48,764 nucleotides of DNA from CAYFHQ01 sp964342805. Its GTDB lineage: Bacteria; Bacillota; Clostridia; Peptostreptococcales; Acidaminobacteraceae. The notes below the pieces were generated by a model that ran no database searches, was not told where the DNA came from, and was given only the letters and a program-made list of their open reading frames with translations. The first letter of the stretch is position 1. The number at the start of each line of letters is the position of its first letter. The stretch lies in the NCBI GenBank assembly GCA_964342805.1, contig CAYFHQ010000013.1, positions 1-48,764 on the forward strand, given 5' to 3'. Shown here one piece after another: positions 6,941 through 14,593 of this stretch. The translations under genes and the position numbers were made by a program.

Positions 6941-9466
6941 ATGATTCTTCACTTTTCCACCGATGAAAAACCTTGGCTCAACCAAGTGGGGGGCAAGGCT
7001 AAAGCCCTCATAGAAATGACGGAAAAAGGCTTTCATGTTCCTGCGGGTTTTGTGCTGGACGTAGCCTACTTTGACCCTTGGCTGGTGGACTTAAAATCCA
7101 GTCAAGCTTGGCATGATTTTCTGGACCAGCCAAATCCAGAAACCTGCCAGGCCCTACAAATGAAAGCGTCCACCTTTAGTCTGACCAGTGATCAAGAAGT
7201 GGCTCTTCAAGGGGCACTTAAGGAACTCAATACGGCCAATGGCCTGGCTGTTCGGTCTTCTTCACCAGACGAAGACCTGACCTCTGCCAGTTTTGCTGGG
7301 GGATATGAAACCAGCCTTGGCGTGACCATTGACCAGTTGGAGCTGGCCATTAAAAAGTCCTTTGGGTCCATGCTGGACTACCGGGTTGTTTCCTATAAAC
7401 AAGCCCATAACCTGCCCATTAACGACCCAAGGATCGCAGTCATTGTCCAAGAACAAGTCCATGCAGACGTCAGTGGGGTGGCATTTTCCGCTAACCCTCA
7501 AAACAAAAATTTAGAAGAAGTCATGGTCAATGCCAGCTTTGGTCTGGGAGAGTCCATTGTATCTGGCCATGTAACCCCGGACATTTATACCGTGGCCCAC
7601 CAGAAAATCACCAGTAGGTCCATCGCCCATAAAGACCACCTATTACAAGTCAAACTGGGTTCCTATATGGAACAAGTCCCCGTCCGCCAGCCAGACGCAC
7701 CATGTCTAAAGGACGACCAAGTCCTGGCCCTCCATACCCTGGCCAAGGCTGTGGAAGCGGCATACGGCTATCCTGTGGACATTGAATGGGCCATGGAAAG
7801 TGGCCAGCTCTACTTGTTACAAGCCAGGCCTATCACCTCTGACCTGACCCAGTGGACCTGGCACCATGGGAAAATGACCAAACGTACTATCCTGGTCCGG
7901 GGGAGCATTGTGGAGCTCATGCCTGACCCCCTAACGCCCTTGTACGCGGACTATACTAAAAAATATGTGGCCCAGACCATGGGGGAAATGATCAAAGAAA
8001 TGGTGGGCGACGGGTCCATGCTCGAGGCCATGACCTTTCCGACCATTAATGGCTATGCCTACTACAAAATGGACATGTCCATGGGCTTTGTACTGTCCTA
8101 TATGAAGCACATCCGCAAGTTACTTAAAGCCTTCAGGGACCATCCGGCCTTTGTGGAAGAGGAACGCTACCCAGCCCTCCAGGCCAAGGTGGACCAGCTG
8201 AAAGAAAAAGTTCTCGGCCAAATGGGCAGCGGCGAATTATACCGGATCACCCATGAACTCACCCATGATATCTGCCGATACTATACCTATTGCCAGATGT
8301 ATCTGGCCCAGGCCTACAGCAATGAAGGCCTCTTCATGCGCTACTACAACCGAAAACTCAAGAAAAAGGTCGGCCAGCCCTACCACCTGCTCCTCCTGGG
8401 AGACGACACGGTGCCAATTTTAGCTGACAAGGCCCTCTACCTCTTGGCCCAAACCATTGGGCAAGATGCGGCCCTCCGCAAGGAAGTTTTAGAGACGGAC
8501 ACGGCCACCCTGGTGGACTATGTCAAATCCAAGGGCAATGAAGGCCAGGTCCTCCATGACAAGCTTGCGGCCCATCTAAAGACCTTTGGCCATATGGTGT
8601 ATGACCTTGATTTTGCCAAGCCGACACCGGCAGACGACCCAGCACCTGTCCTTGAACTCCTCAAGGCCTATGTGGCTGGACAAGCGGAAAGTCCCATTTT
8701 ACGCCAGCAAAGGGCCCAGTCGAGACGTCAGGAAATTCAAGAGAAAGTCCAGCAAGTCTTGTCCCCACGGGCATACGCATCTTTTAAAAAGAAACTGGAA
8801 AAGGTGCGGTTCTTGGCCCCCTTTAGGGACGACGGCCTGGCCAATGTGGGTTATCCCCAACCCCTTGTACGGAAGATCTTTGCTGAGTTGGGTAGACGTC
8901 TGGTCAAAGCAGGCCAGTTGCTGCTACCAGAGGACATATACTGGCTAAGAGACCAGGAACTCCACGACCTTGTGGAAGGCAAGCAAAATCAGTCCTTACT
9001 CACGGAAATCGTAGACCGCAAGACCCTGTGGGACCAGCAAAAGTCCATTTTCCCACCCATGGTGCTCCCCAAGAAAGCGCGGATTTTCGGCATACCCATT
9101 AGCGCGTTTTTGCCAAAAGATTTGGAAGAACATGAAGATGACCAAGAATATGAGGGCATCGGGGTCAGCGTGGGCAAGGTTACTGGGCGGGCCAGGGTTA
9201 TCCTGTCCCCAGAGGATTTTGGAACCATGAAGAAGGGTGAAATCCTGGTAACATCCATGACGACACCTGCCTGGACGCCACTCTTTAGTCTGGCTGCCGG
9301 GATCGTAACCGACGTGGGTGGCCCCTTGAGCCACAGTTCCATCGTGGCCAGGGAGTACGGCATCCCAGCAGTGCTGGGCACAGGCGGCCTCAGTAAGATC
9401 ATACGAACAGGACAGACCATCACCGTTGACGCAGACAAGGGTTTGGTGATCATTGAAGGGGAATAG
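6941..9466 (+). CDS. Rifampin-phosphotransferase-like dikinase (PEP synthase superfamily), copy 1
   Basis: The protein has 841 residues. An ATP-grasp domain like that of PEP synthase fills residues 1-~300 (VGGKAKALIEM, AVRSSSPDEDL, SGVAFSANPQ, FGLGESIVSG, DIEWAM...LLQARPI). A ~450-residue middle domain of unknown specificity follows. The phosphohistidine swivel domain is at the extreme C-terminus (GGPLSHSSIVAREYGIPAV, His about residue 798). PEP synthase has a pyruvate/PEP barrel after the His domain, which is absent here. The order ATP-grasp, middle, His and the length fit rifampin phosphotransferase, which transfers the beta-phosphate of ATP to an antibiotic hydroxyl. The AGGAGG site sits 10 bases after the exporter gene. 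The substrate is an inference. Confidence 0.8.
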   Translation: MILHFSTDEKPWLNQVGGKAKALIEMTEKGFHVPAGFVLDVAYFDPWLVDLKSSQAWHDFLDQPNPETCQALQMKASTFSLTSDQEVALQGALKELNTANGLAVRSSSPDEDLTSASFAGGYETSLGVTIDQLELAIKKSFGSMLDYRVVSYKQAHNLPINDPRIAVIVQEQVHADVSGVAFSANPQNKNLEEVMVNASFGLGESIVSGHVTPDIYTVAHQKITSRSIAHKDHLLQVKLGSYMEQVPVRQPDAPCLKDDQVLALHTLAKAVEAAYGYPVDIEWAMESGQLYLLQARPITSDLTQWTWHHGKMTKRTILVRGSIVELMPDPLTPLYADYTKKYVAQTMGEMIKEMVGDGSMLEAMTFPTINGYAYYKMDMSMGFVLSYMKHIRKLLKAFRDHPAFVEEERYPALQAKVDQLKEKVLGQMGSGELYRITHELTHDICRYYTYCQMYLAQAYSNEGLFMRYYNRKLKKKVGQPYHLLLLGDDTVPILADKALYLLAQTIGQDAALRKEVLETDTATLVDYVKSKGNEGQVLHDKLAAHLKTFGHMVYDLDFAKPTPADDPAPVLELLKAYVAGQAESPILRQQRAQSRRQEIQEKVQQVLSPRAYASFKKKLEKVRFLAPFRDDGLANVGYPQPLVRKIFAELGRRLVKAGQLLLPEDIYWLRDQELHDLVEGKQNQSLLTEIVDRKTLWDQQKSIFPPMVLPKKARIFGIPISAFLPKDLEEHEDDQEYEGIGVSVGKVTGRARVILSPEDFGTMKKGEILVTSMTTPAWTPLFSLAAGIVTDVGGPLSHSSIVAREYGIPAVLGTGGLSKIIRTGQTITVDADKGLVIIEGE

Positions 9467-9469
9467 CAT

Positions 9470-10084
9470 ATGAAAGAACAATATAAAGCAATAGACGTGG
9501 AAAATGAAAAGGTCTACCGGATTATCAACTGTGCCTTTGCAGAGTTCAGCAAACACGGCTATGACCGGGCATCCACCAACCGGATCGTCAAAGAGGCCGG
9601 GGTGTCCCGGGGCTTGTTGTACCATCATTTTAAGGACAAGGAAGACCTCTATGACTTCCTGATAGACTTTTCTTATGACGTGTCTGCCAAGCAGATTGAT
9701 GACCAGTTGGACATGACCGAACGGGACCTGATCCAGCGGATTCGTCAAATCTTGGTCATGAAGTACCGGGTGACCCAGAAGTATCCCTATATGATTGAGT
9801 TTTACACCCGGGTCATAGAGGCTGCCTATCCGGGCCTTCGCAAGCGGGCCTTGAGTGAAAACATCGACTTCCTTCGGCTCAAGGAGGGCATTAATGTTGA
9901 AATGTTGACCAAGCTGGTGACCTGGGCGGCAAGAGGGGTCTGGTATGACCACTGGCGCATGGCCCATGACAAAGGACAAACCATGGACTTTGACAGTATG
10001 CTCAAGGACATGGATGCCTATTTTGACTTCATACGAACCCAATATTACAAACCCGCGTTTGTAAATAAAGAGATAAAGGAGTAG
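9470..10084 (+). CDS. TetR-family transcriptional regulator
   Basis: The protein has 204 residues with a typical TetR helix-turn-helix near residues 30-62 (STNRIVKEAGVSRGLLYHHFKDKEDLYDF) and a divergent helical ligand-binding domain. It lies between the two dikinase genes, 3 and 4 bases from each, and so is part of the operon it probably represses. The CCGACA-N5-TGTCGG palindromes at 5541-5594 have the size and position of TetR operators. The inducer is probably the compound exported or modified by the operon. Confidence 0.92.
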   Translation: MKEQYKAIDVENEKVYRIINCAFAEFSKHGYDRASTNRIVKEAGVSRGLLYHHFKDKEDLYDFLIDFSYDVSAKQIDDQLDMTERDLIQRIRQILVMKYRVTQKYPYMIEFYTRVIEAAYPGLRKRALSENIDFLRLKEGINVEMLTKLVTWAARGVWYDHWRMAHDKGQTMDFDSMLKDMDAYFDFIRTQYYKPAFVNKEIKE

Positions 10085-10088
10085 GGCT

Positions 10089-12680
10089 ATGATTTATACT
10101 TTCAATACACTCGACCACCCCACCCTTACACAAGTGGGCGGCAAGGCACTGTCCCTGATCGACTCCACCCGGGCAGGATTCACCGTTCCAGAGGGCTTCG
10201 TCCTGTCCGTAGCGTTTTTTAAACCCTGGATGGACATCATTGAAGGGTCAGCTGAATGGGCCACCTTTGTGGAAACTCCCAGTAAGGAAAACTGTGACGT
10301 CCTCAAGGAATGGGCGGCCAAGTTGACTTTTACCATCTCTCAAAAGAAAGAGTTAGCAGGCTTTATGGGGGTTTATGAGGAGTCCGACGTCTTTGCTGTC
10401 CGGTCCTCTTCGCCGGAGGAAGACCTGGAAGGAACCAGTTTCGCAGGCCAATATGAAACGGTTCTTGGGGCCACCAAAGAAAAACTCTACAAGGCTGTGG
10501 CAACTGCCTATGCCTCCATGTACGACACCCGGGTTGTGGAGTACAAAAAGCTCAATGGCATGGCCATAGACGCACCTAAGATCGCCGTGGTTGTCCAGCA
10601 AATGATCCCTTCTGAAATTTCAGGGGTCGCCTTCTCCCTCAATCCCCAGAACAATGCCTTTGACGAAGTCATGATCAATGCTTCCTTTGGCCTGGGTGAG
10701 ACCATTGTGTCTGGTGTGGTGACTCCAGACACCTATGTGGTGGACAAGGTGAAAAAGGAGATCCTATCCAAGCAGGTCAATGAGAAAATGATCAGCCTCC
10801 ACTTGCTAAAAAAGGGTGGGACCACGGAATTGGTACCCTCCAAACCCAAGGCCCAGGCCCTGACCGATGACCAGATTTTTGACGTGGCCAGCCTGGCCCA
10901 GCGGTGTGAAGACCACTATGGCAAGCCCATGGATATTGAATGGGCCATCCACAATGAGACCTTGTACCTGCTCCAGGCCCGGCCTGTGACCACCCATATC
11001 CCCTTCCCAGACCTCATGCTAACAGCGCCCGGGGAACCCAAGAACTTATACCTGGACCTGGCCGTCCTAACCCAAGGGTTCACAGAACCCTTTTCTGTCC
11101 TGGGAATTGATATCTGGACCCGGATGTTGGACCGGGTCAAAATGGGTATGATGTTCGAAGGCAAGGAAGACGGGATTATATTCAATGTCCATGGTCGCCA
11201 GTATTTGAACCTCTCCCATATGGCGGTGGGCATGGGACTTGGTGGTATGAAGCGGACTGTTGCTACCACGGACCCTTCTTTGAAAACTGTTATCGAGGAG
11301 CTCAACTTCAAGGAAGACTACATGCCCAAGAAGGTTATGGGACGCCTAAAGACCTACAAGTGGACCCTGGCAAAAATGGCAGGCAAAATGTTCCCTGGTG
11401 TGATCAAGGGGCTTCTAAACGCTGACAAGGCCCTGGTCGATTATGACAAGGCTTCGGCTAAAGCCTTTGATTATATCCGGAATGACTATCTCCGGGAAGC
11501 TCCTTTAGACGAGTTGGTTGATGATGCCCTTGACACCTTTGGCGTTCTCGCAGACCTCATTATTGGCATGTTCTCAGGCATGACCTCCCGGGCAGCCCTG
11601 GATAAAATGATGAAGGACCATCCCCGTTATGCTGAGGTTATTACCACCCTTAACATGGACCTGAGGGGCAATCCCACCAGTGCCATGGGCTATGCCATGT
11701 TGAAACTGGCGGCCTATAAAGAAATTCAGCAAACTAAGACGCCTGAAGCCTTTGTTGAAGGCCTGGCAGCTGGGCGGTATTCCAATGAGTTTATGGAAGC
11801 CTTCCATGCCTATATGTACATGTACGGTGTACGGGGTTTTAAGGAAATTGACGTGGCAACCCCTCGGACCTTTGACCACCCAGAGGACCTTTTTGTCCAG
11901 CTCAAGCACTTGAATATCGAGGACAACCAGCTCACAACCGTCAAGGCCCGTAAGCAGGCAGGCTATGAGGACATGTTGGCCTATGCCAAGTCCATTGGCA
12001 AGGAGAAGAAGTTCAAAAAGCTAGTCAATGACGTCAATAATATGTTGGGCTACCGGGAGGACCCCAAGTTCTTCTATGTCACCTATACGGCCATGCTCCA
12101 CAAGCGGGCCATGGTCCTGGGTAGACGTTTTGTGGAAGCCGGTCGACTGGACCAAGCTGAGGACATCTTTAACCTCAATATCAAAGAAGTCGCACGGGCG
12201 GAGAAGGACCCAGGCTTTGACCTACGGGCAGCCCAAGAAGTCCACCTGGCACCTAGACGCCCCCTTGCCCATGTGACCAACTGGCCCAAGATGGTGGACA
12301 GCCGGGGCAAGATCCATCGGCATATCCGTCCTTCCAAGGACGGGGACCTAGTGGGTGACCCCATAGCAGCGGGTATCGTGACCGGCCGGGCCAAGGTGCT
12401 CAAGTCTCCCTATGAAAAAGACCTCTTACCTGGGGAGATCCTGGTGGCCAAGTGCACAGAACCCTCCTGGACCCCAATCTTCATTAATGCCACTGGGGTA
12501 GTCCTGGAAATCGGTGGCCCCCTCCAGCACGGTGCCATCATTGCCCGTGAGTACGGCCTCCCCTGTGTGACGGGCATTGACAATGTCATGGACCTGATCA
12601 AGGACGGCGACCTTCTTGAAGTGGACGGGACAAGTGGGATTGTCCGGATTATTATTCAGGAGGACCAGGGCGCATCGTAA
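10089..12680 (+). CDS. Rifampin-phosphotransferase-like dikinase (PEP synthase superfamily), copy 2
   Basis: The protein has 863 residues and the same layout as copy 1: an ATP-grasp domain (VGGKALSLIDST, AVRSSSPEEDL, SGVAFSLNPQ, FGLGETIVSG, DIEWAI...LLQARPVT), a long middle domain and a C-terminal swivel domain with the catalytic His near residue 814 (GGPLQHGAIIAREYGLPCV). The two copies agree well at both ends but differ strongly in the middle, the substrate-binding part in rifampin phosphotransferase. That suggests two substrates, two positions on one substrate, or an obligate pair. AAGGAG precedes the start, and a terminator follows at 12719. Confidence 0.8.
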   Translation: MIYTFNTLDHPTLTQVGGKALSLIDSTRAGFTVPEGFVLSVAFFKPWMDIIEGSAEWATFVETPSKENCDVLKEWAAKLTFTISQKKELAGFMGVYEESDVFAVRSSSPEEDLEGTSFAGQYETVLGATKEKLYKAVATAYASMYDTRVVEYKKLNGMAIDAPKIAVVVQQMIPSEISGVAFSLNPQNNAFDEVMINASFGLGETIVSGVVTPDTYVVDKVKKEILSKQVNEKMISLHLLKKGGTTELVPSKPKAQALTDDQIFDVASLAQRCEDHYGKPMDIEWAIHNETLYLLQARPVTTHIPFPDLMLTAPGEPKNLYLDLAVLTQGFTEPFSVLGIDIWTRMLDRVKMGMMFEGKEDGIIFNVHGRQYLNLSHMAVGMGLGGMKRTVATTDPSLKTVIEELNFKEDYMPKKVMGRLKTYKWTLAKMAGKMFPGVIKGLLNADKALVDYDKASAKAFDYIRNDYLREAPLDELVDDALDTFGVLADLIIGMFSGMTSRAALDKMMKDHPRYAEVITTLNMDLRGNPTSAMGYAMLKLAAYKEIQQTKTPEAFVEGLAAGRYSNEFMEAFHAYMYMYGVRGFKEIDVATPRTFDHPEDLFVQLKHLNIEDNQLTTVKARKQAGYEDMLAYAKSIGKEKKFKKLVNDVNNMLGYREDPKFFYVTYTAMLHKRAMVLGRRFVEAGRLDQAEDIFNLNIKEVARAEKDPGFDLRAAQEVHLAPRRPLAHVTNWPKMVDSRGKIHRHIRPSKDGDLVGDPIAAGIVTGRAKVLKSPYEKDLLPGEILVAKCTEPSWTPIFINATGVVLEIGGPLQHGAIIAREYGLPCVTGIDNVMDLIKDGDLLEVDGTSGIVRIIIQEDQGAS

Positions 12681-12718
12681 AAAAAGACCACATATAAGGT
12701 TCTACAAATGAAATACAC

Positions 12719-12762
12719 AACCACGGACAGGCCAAAAGATGCGCCTTGTCCGTGGTTTTTCT
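12719..12762 (+). terminator. Rho-independent terminator
   Basis: AACCACGGACAGG pairs with CCTTGTCCGTGGTT (one bulge), followed by TTTTCTTTTT. It closes the dikinase operon. Confidence 0.85.
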
Positions 12763-12788
12763 TTTTCCACACCTTCACCCAACCATCC

Positions 12789-12819
12789 TCACATGGTCTT
12801 CACATGCCACCGATATACT
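12789..12819 (+). promoter_or_regulatory. Candidate response-regulator-activated promoter
   Basis: Two TCACATG units (12789-12795 and 12800-12806) are 11 bases apart, the spacing of OmpR/PhoB-type tandem sites. A TATACT -10 box (12814-12819) follows with no good -35 box. This is the layout of a promoter activated by an OmpR-type regulator, possibly the one at 13914. The leader of ~165 bases to the gene at 12991 contains G/C hairpins, for example CCTTCCCCCT/AGGGGAGG at 12950-12970. Confidence 0.4.
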
Positions 12820-12990
12820 GGGTTCAAGGTCAGAGGTGATCGCAGCACAAACCCGGGAAGTTGCGGCCCAGCTGGCACTTGTGTGAAAGGTTCAGTTTGA
12901 CGGAAGGCAAAGAGGAAGAGGCTCCCCAGTGAAGGGAGTTCGGTGAATACCTTCCCCCTAAGAGGGGAGGACATGTGAAGGAGATTAAAG

Positions 12991-13758
12991 ATGAAAAAAC
13001 ATAGAGTAGCAGCCTTGGTGGCCTTGATGTTGGTTGTAGGTGCAGCGTCGGTCTTTGCAGGACTTCGGTTTAATGATGCGCCGGAAGGTCCAGAAAGCAA
13101 TCCCAGTCATGTGGAAGGCGTAGAAGGGTATGAAGCTAGTGAAGGTACAGAAAATGCTGAAGGTCGCGAGGGTTCTGAGGGCAATGAGTCTGGGGAAATG
13201 GCCCACATAGAAGGCAATGATATCAACAGCAATGAAGCACCAGACGAAACCCATGAAGCCTCTGAAAAGCCCAGCGAAGCTGGTGAAGCCAACCATATGG
13301 AAGGTGGAGACCGTGGCCAGGGTGAAGCCGGCCATGAGGAAGGTGAAGTAGCAGAAACTGACGGCCCAGAAGGTCCTGAAACAAACGCCAGCCACCCAGA
13401 GGGCAAAGAAGCAGACGGGGAAGACCGAGAGTCAGACGGTCCAGAAGGTCCAGAGGCCAATTCCAGCCACCCAGAAGGTAGAGAAGCTGGTGGGGAAGAC
13501 AAGGAATCAGACGGTCCTGAGGGTCCTGAAACCAATCCTAGCCACCCAGAGGGTAGAGAGGTCCTAGGCCAAGACGAAGCTTCTGAACGGGCTGGAGAAG
13601 CCAGCGAAGCAGCCCATGTAGAAGGAATGGACCAGGGCAATGGCGAAGAAAGTGACCAAGAAGGTCGTGAAGAAACCAGCGAAACCGATGGTGACGCCGT
13701 AGAAGGACCCGGCCATAATGAAGCTGGTGAGGAAAGCCATGCTGGTGACAATGACTAA
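12991..13758 (+). CDS. Secreted, highly acidic Glu/Gly-rich repeat protein
   Basis: The protein has 255 residues. Residues 1-~23 form a signal peptide (AALVALMLVVGAASVFA). The rest is almost entirely E, G, D, S, A, P, N and H with very few K/R and no hydrophobic core, so it is probably disordered and strongly negative. One repeat, SDGPEGPETNPSHPEGRE, occurs three times with an exact 25-residue period (from residues 123, 148, 173) plus a diverged copy at 29. A second motif, GEAxHxEGxD, occurs near 68, 98 and 205. His recurs in both, so metal binding is conceivable. GAAGGAG precedes the ATG. It lies directly before a two-component pair; no family was recognised. Confidence 0.85.
   Translation: MKKHRVAALVALMLVVGAASVFAGLRFNDAPEGPESNPSHVEGVEGYEASEGTENAEGREGSEGNESGEMAHIEGNDINSNEAPDETHEASEKPSEAGEANHMEGGDRGQGEAGHEEGEVAETDGPEGPETNASHPEGKEADGEDRESDGPEGPEANSSHPEGREAGGEDKESDGPEGPETNPSHPEGREVLGQDEASERAGEASEAAHVEGMDQGNGEESDQEGREETSETDGDAVEGPGHNEAGEESHAGDND
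13357..13581 (+). repeat. Three 75-bp in-frame tandem repeats
   Basis: Three imperfect 75-bp units encode the 25-residue repeats of the acidic secreted protein, each containing PEGPE and SHPEG. They could vary in number through slippage or recombination. Confidence 0.85.
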
Positions 13759-13837
13759 GGCTTAGCCTGGGTCATATCCCATAAGCCGATCCCCCCTTCT
13801 AAAAGGGCGTAGAAGGCAAACAACAAAGTAAGCTCCT

Positions 13838-13880
13838 CCTAGGCTACACACCCTTCAGGCTGTGTGGCCTAGGGGTTTAT
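13838..13880 (+). terminator. Probable hairpin terminator or attenuator
   Basis: CCTAGGCTACACACCC pairs with GGCTGTGTGGCCTAGG (13 of 16 pairs). The following T run is weak, so some transcripts may read into the response regulator. Confidence 0.5.
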
Positions 13881-13913
13881 CCATATGTAAAACGATCAAC
13901 AGAAAGGATGCCC

Positions 13914-14582
13914 ATGAATATTTTAGTGGTTGAAGACGACAAACGCATGAATAAGATCATTTGTGACTTTCTAGTAAAAGAGCACTACGGCGTTTTCTCA
14001 GCCTACGATGGAGAGCAGGCCATAGCGCTTTTCAAGGAACATGAGATTGACCTGGTCCTCTTGGACATCATGATCCCCAAGTTGGATGGATTTTCGGTTT
14101 GTAGAAGGCTGCGGTCCATTTCCAAGGTCCTGATTATTATTTTGAGTGCCCGGAGTGACGAGGCGGACAAGCTCATGGGTTTTGAATTTGGCGCAGATGA
14201 GTATGTGACCAAACCCTTTAGTCCCAAGGTGTTAGTAGCCAGGGTCAAGGCCCTTTTAGCCAGGGCCAATACTCAAGACCAAACACCCCTCCTGGACAAG
14301 GGGAGCTTGACCATAGACGAGGACAAAATGCGGGTGGAGGTGGCCGGAGAGGTGGTTTCCTTGACAGCTAGGGAGTTTGACCTCCTCCTGCTCCTGGCGC
14401 GAAATGAGGGCCGGGTCTATTCAAGAGACCTCCTCATCAGTGAGATTTGGGATTATGACTATTTTGGTGACGGACGCATTGTTGACACCAATATCAAAAT
14501 GCTTCGTAAAAAGCTGGGGCCAGCGGCGGTTTATATCCGAACGGTTGTTGGTAAGGGCTACAAGTTTGAGGTGGCCAAGTGA
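13914..14582 (+). CDS. OmpR/PhoB-family response regulator
   Basis: The protein has 222 residues. The receiver domain carries the acidic pair (VVEDD), the phosphoacceptor at about Asp51 (LVLLDIMIPKLDGF) and the conserved Lys (YVTKPF). A C-terminal winged helix follows (LTAREFDLLLLLARNEG, NIKMLRKKLG, RTVVGKGYKF). The second ATG (13914) lies six bases after AGAAAGG, while the first (13908) abuts it, so the second was chosen. The kinase gene follows 11 bases later, forming a cognate pair. The acidic secreted protein is the likely target because of the 11-bp-spaced repeats at its promoter. Confidence 0.93.
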   Translation: MNILVVEDDKRMNKIICDFLVKEHYGVFSAYDGEQAIALFKEHEIDLVLLDIMIPKLDGFSVCRRLRSISKVLIIILSARSDEADKLMGFEFGADEYVTKPFSPKVLVARVKALLARANTQDQTPLLDKGSLTIDEDKMRVEVAGEVVSLTAREFDLLLLLARNEGRVYSRDLLISEIWDYDYFGDGRIVDTNIKMLRKKLGPAAVYIRTVVGKGYKFEVAK

Positions 14583-14593
14583 GGAGGGACAAG

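Noticed and set aside
8996..10042. Long open frame (348 residues) on the minus strand
   Set aside because: It lies antiparallel to the first dikinase and TetR genes, both with clear domains and ribosome binding sites; it has no recognisable domain and arises from codon bias.
6941..12680. Phosphoenolpyruvate synthase (ppsA) for both large enzymes
   Set aside because: The His domain ends the proteins and the C-terminal PEP/pyruvate barrel is missing, so the housekeeping name does not fit.
13357..13581. Tandem repeats as a CRISPR array
   Set aside because: The units are contiguous, in frame and protein-coding, without unique spacers.
13107..13751. Ser/Pro-rich 214-residue frame on the minus strand
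   Set aside because: It is the mirror of the Glu/Gly repeat codons of the acidic secreted protein; it has no ribosome binding site.
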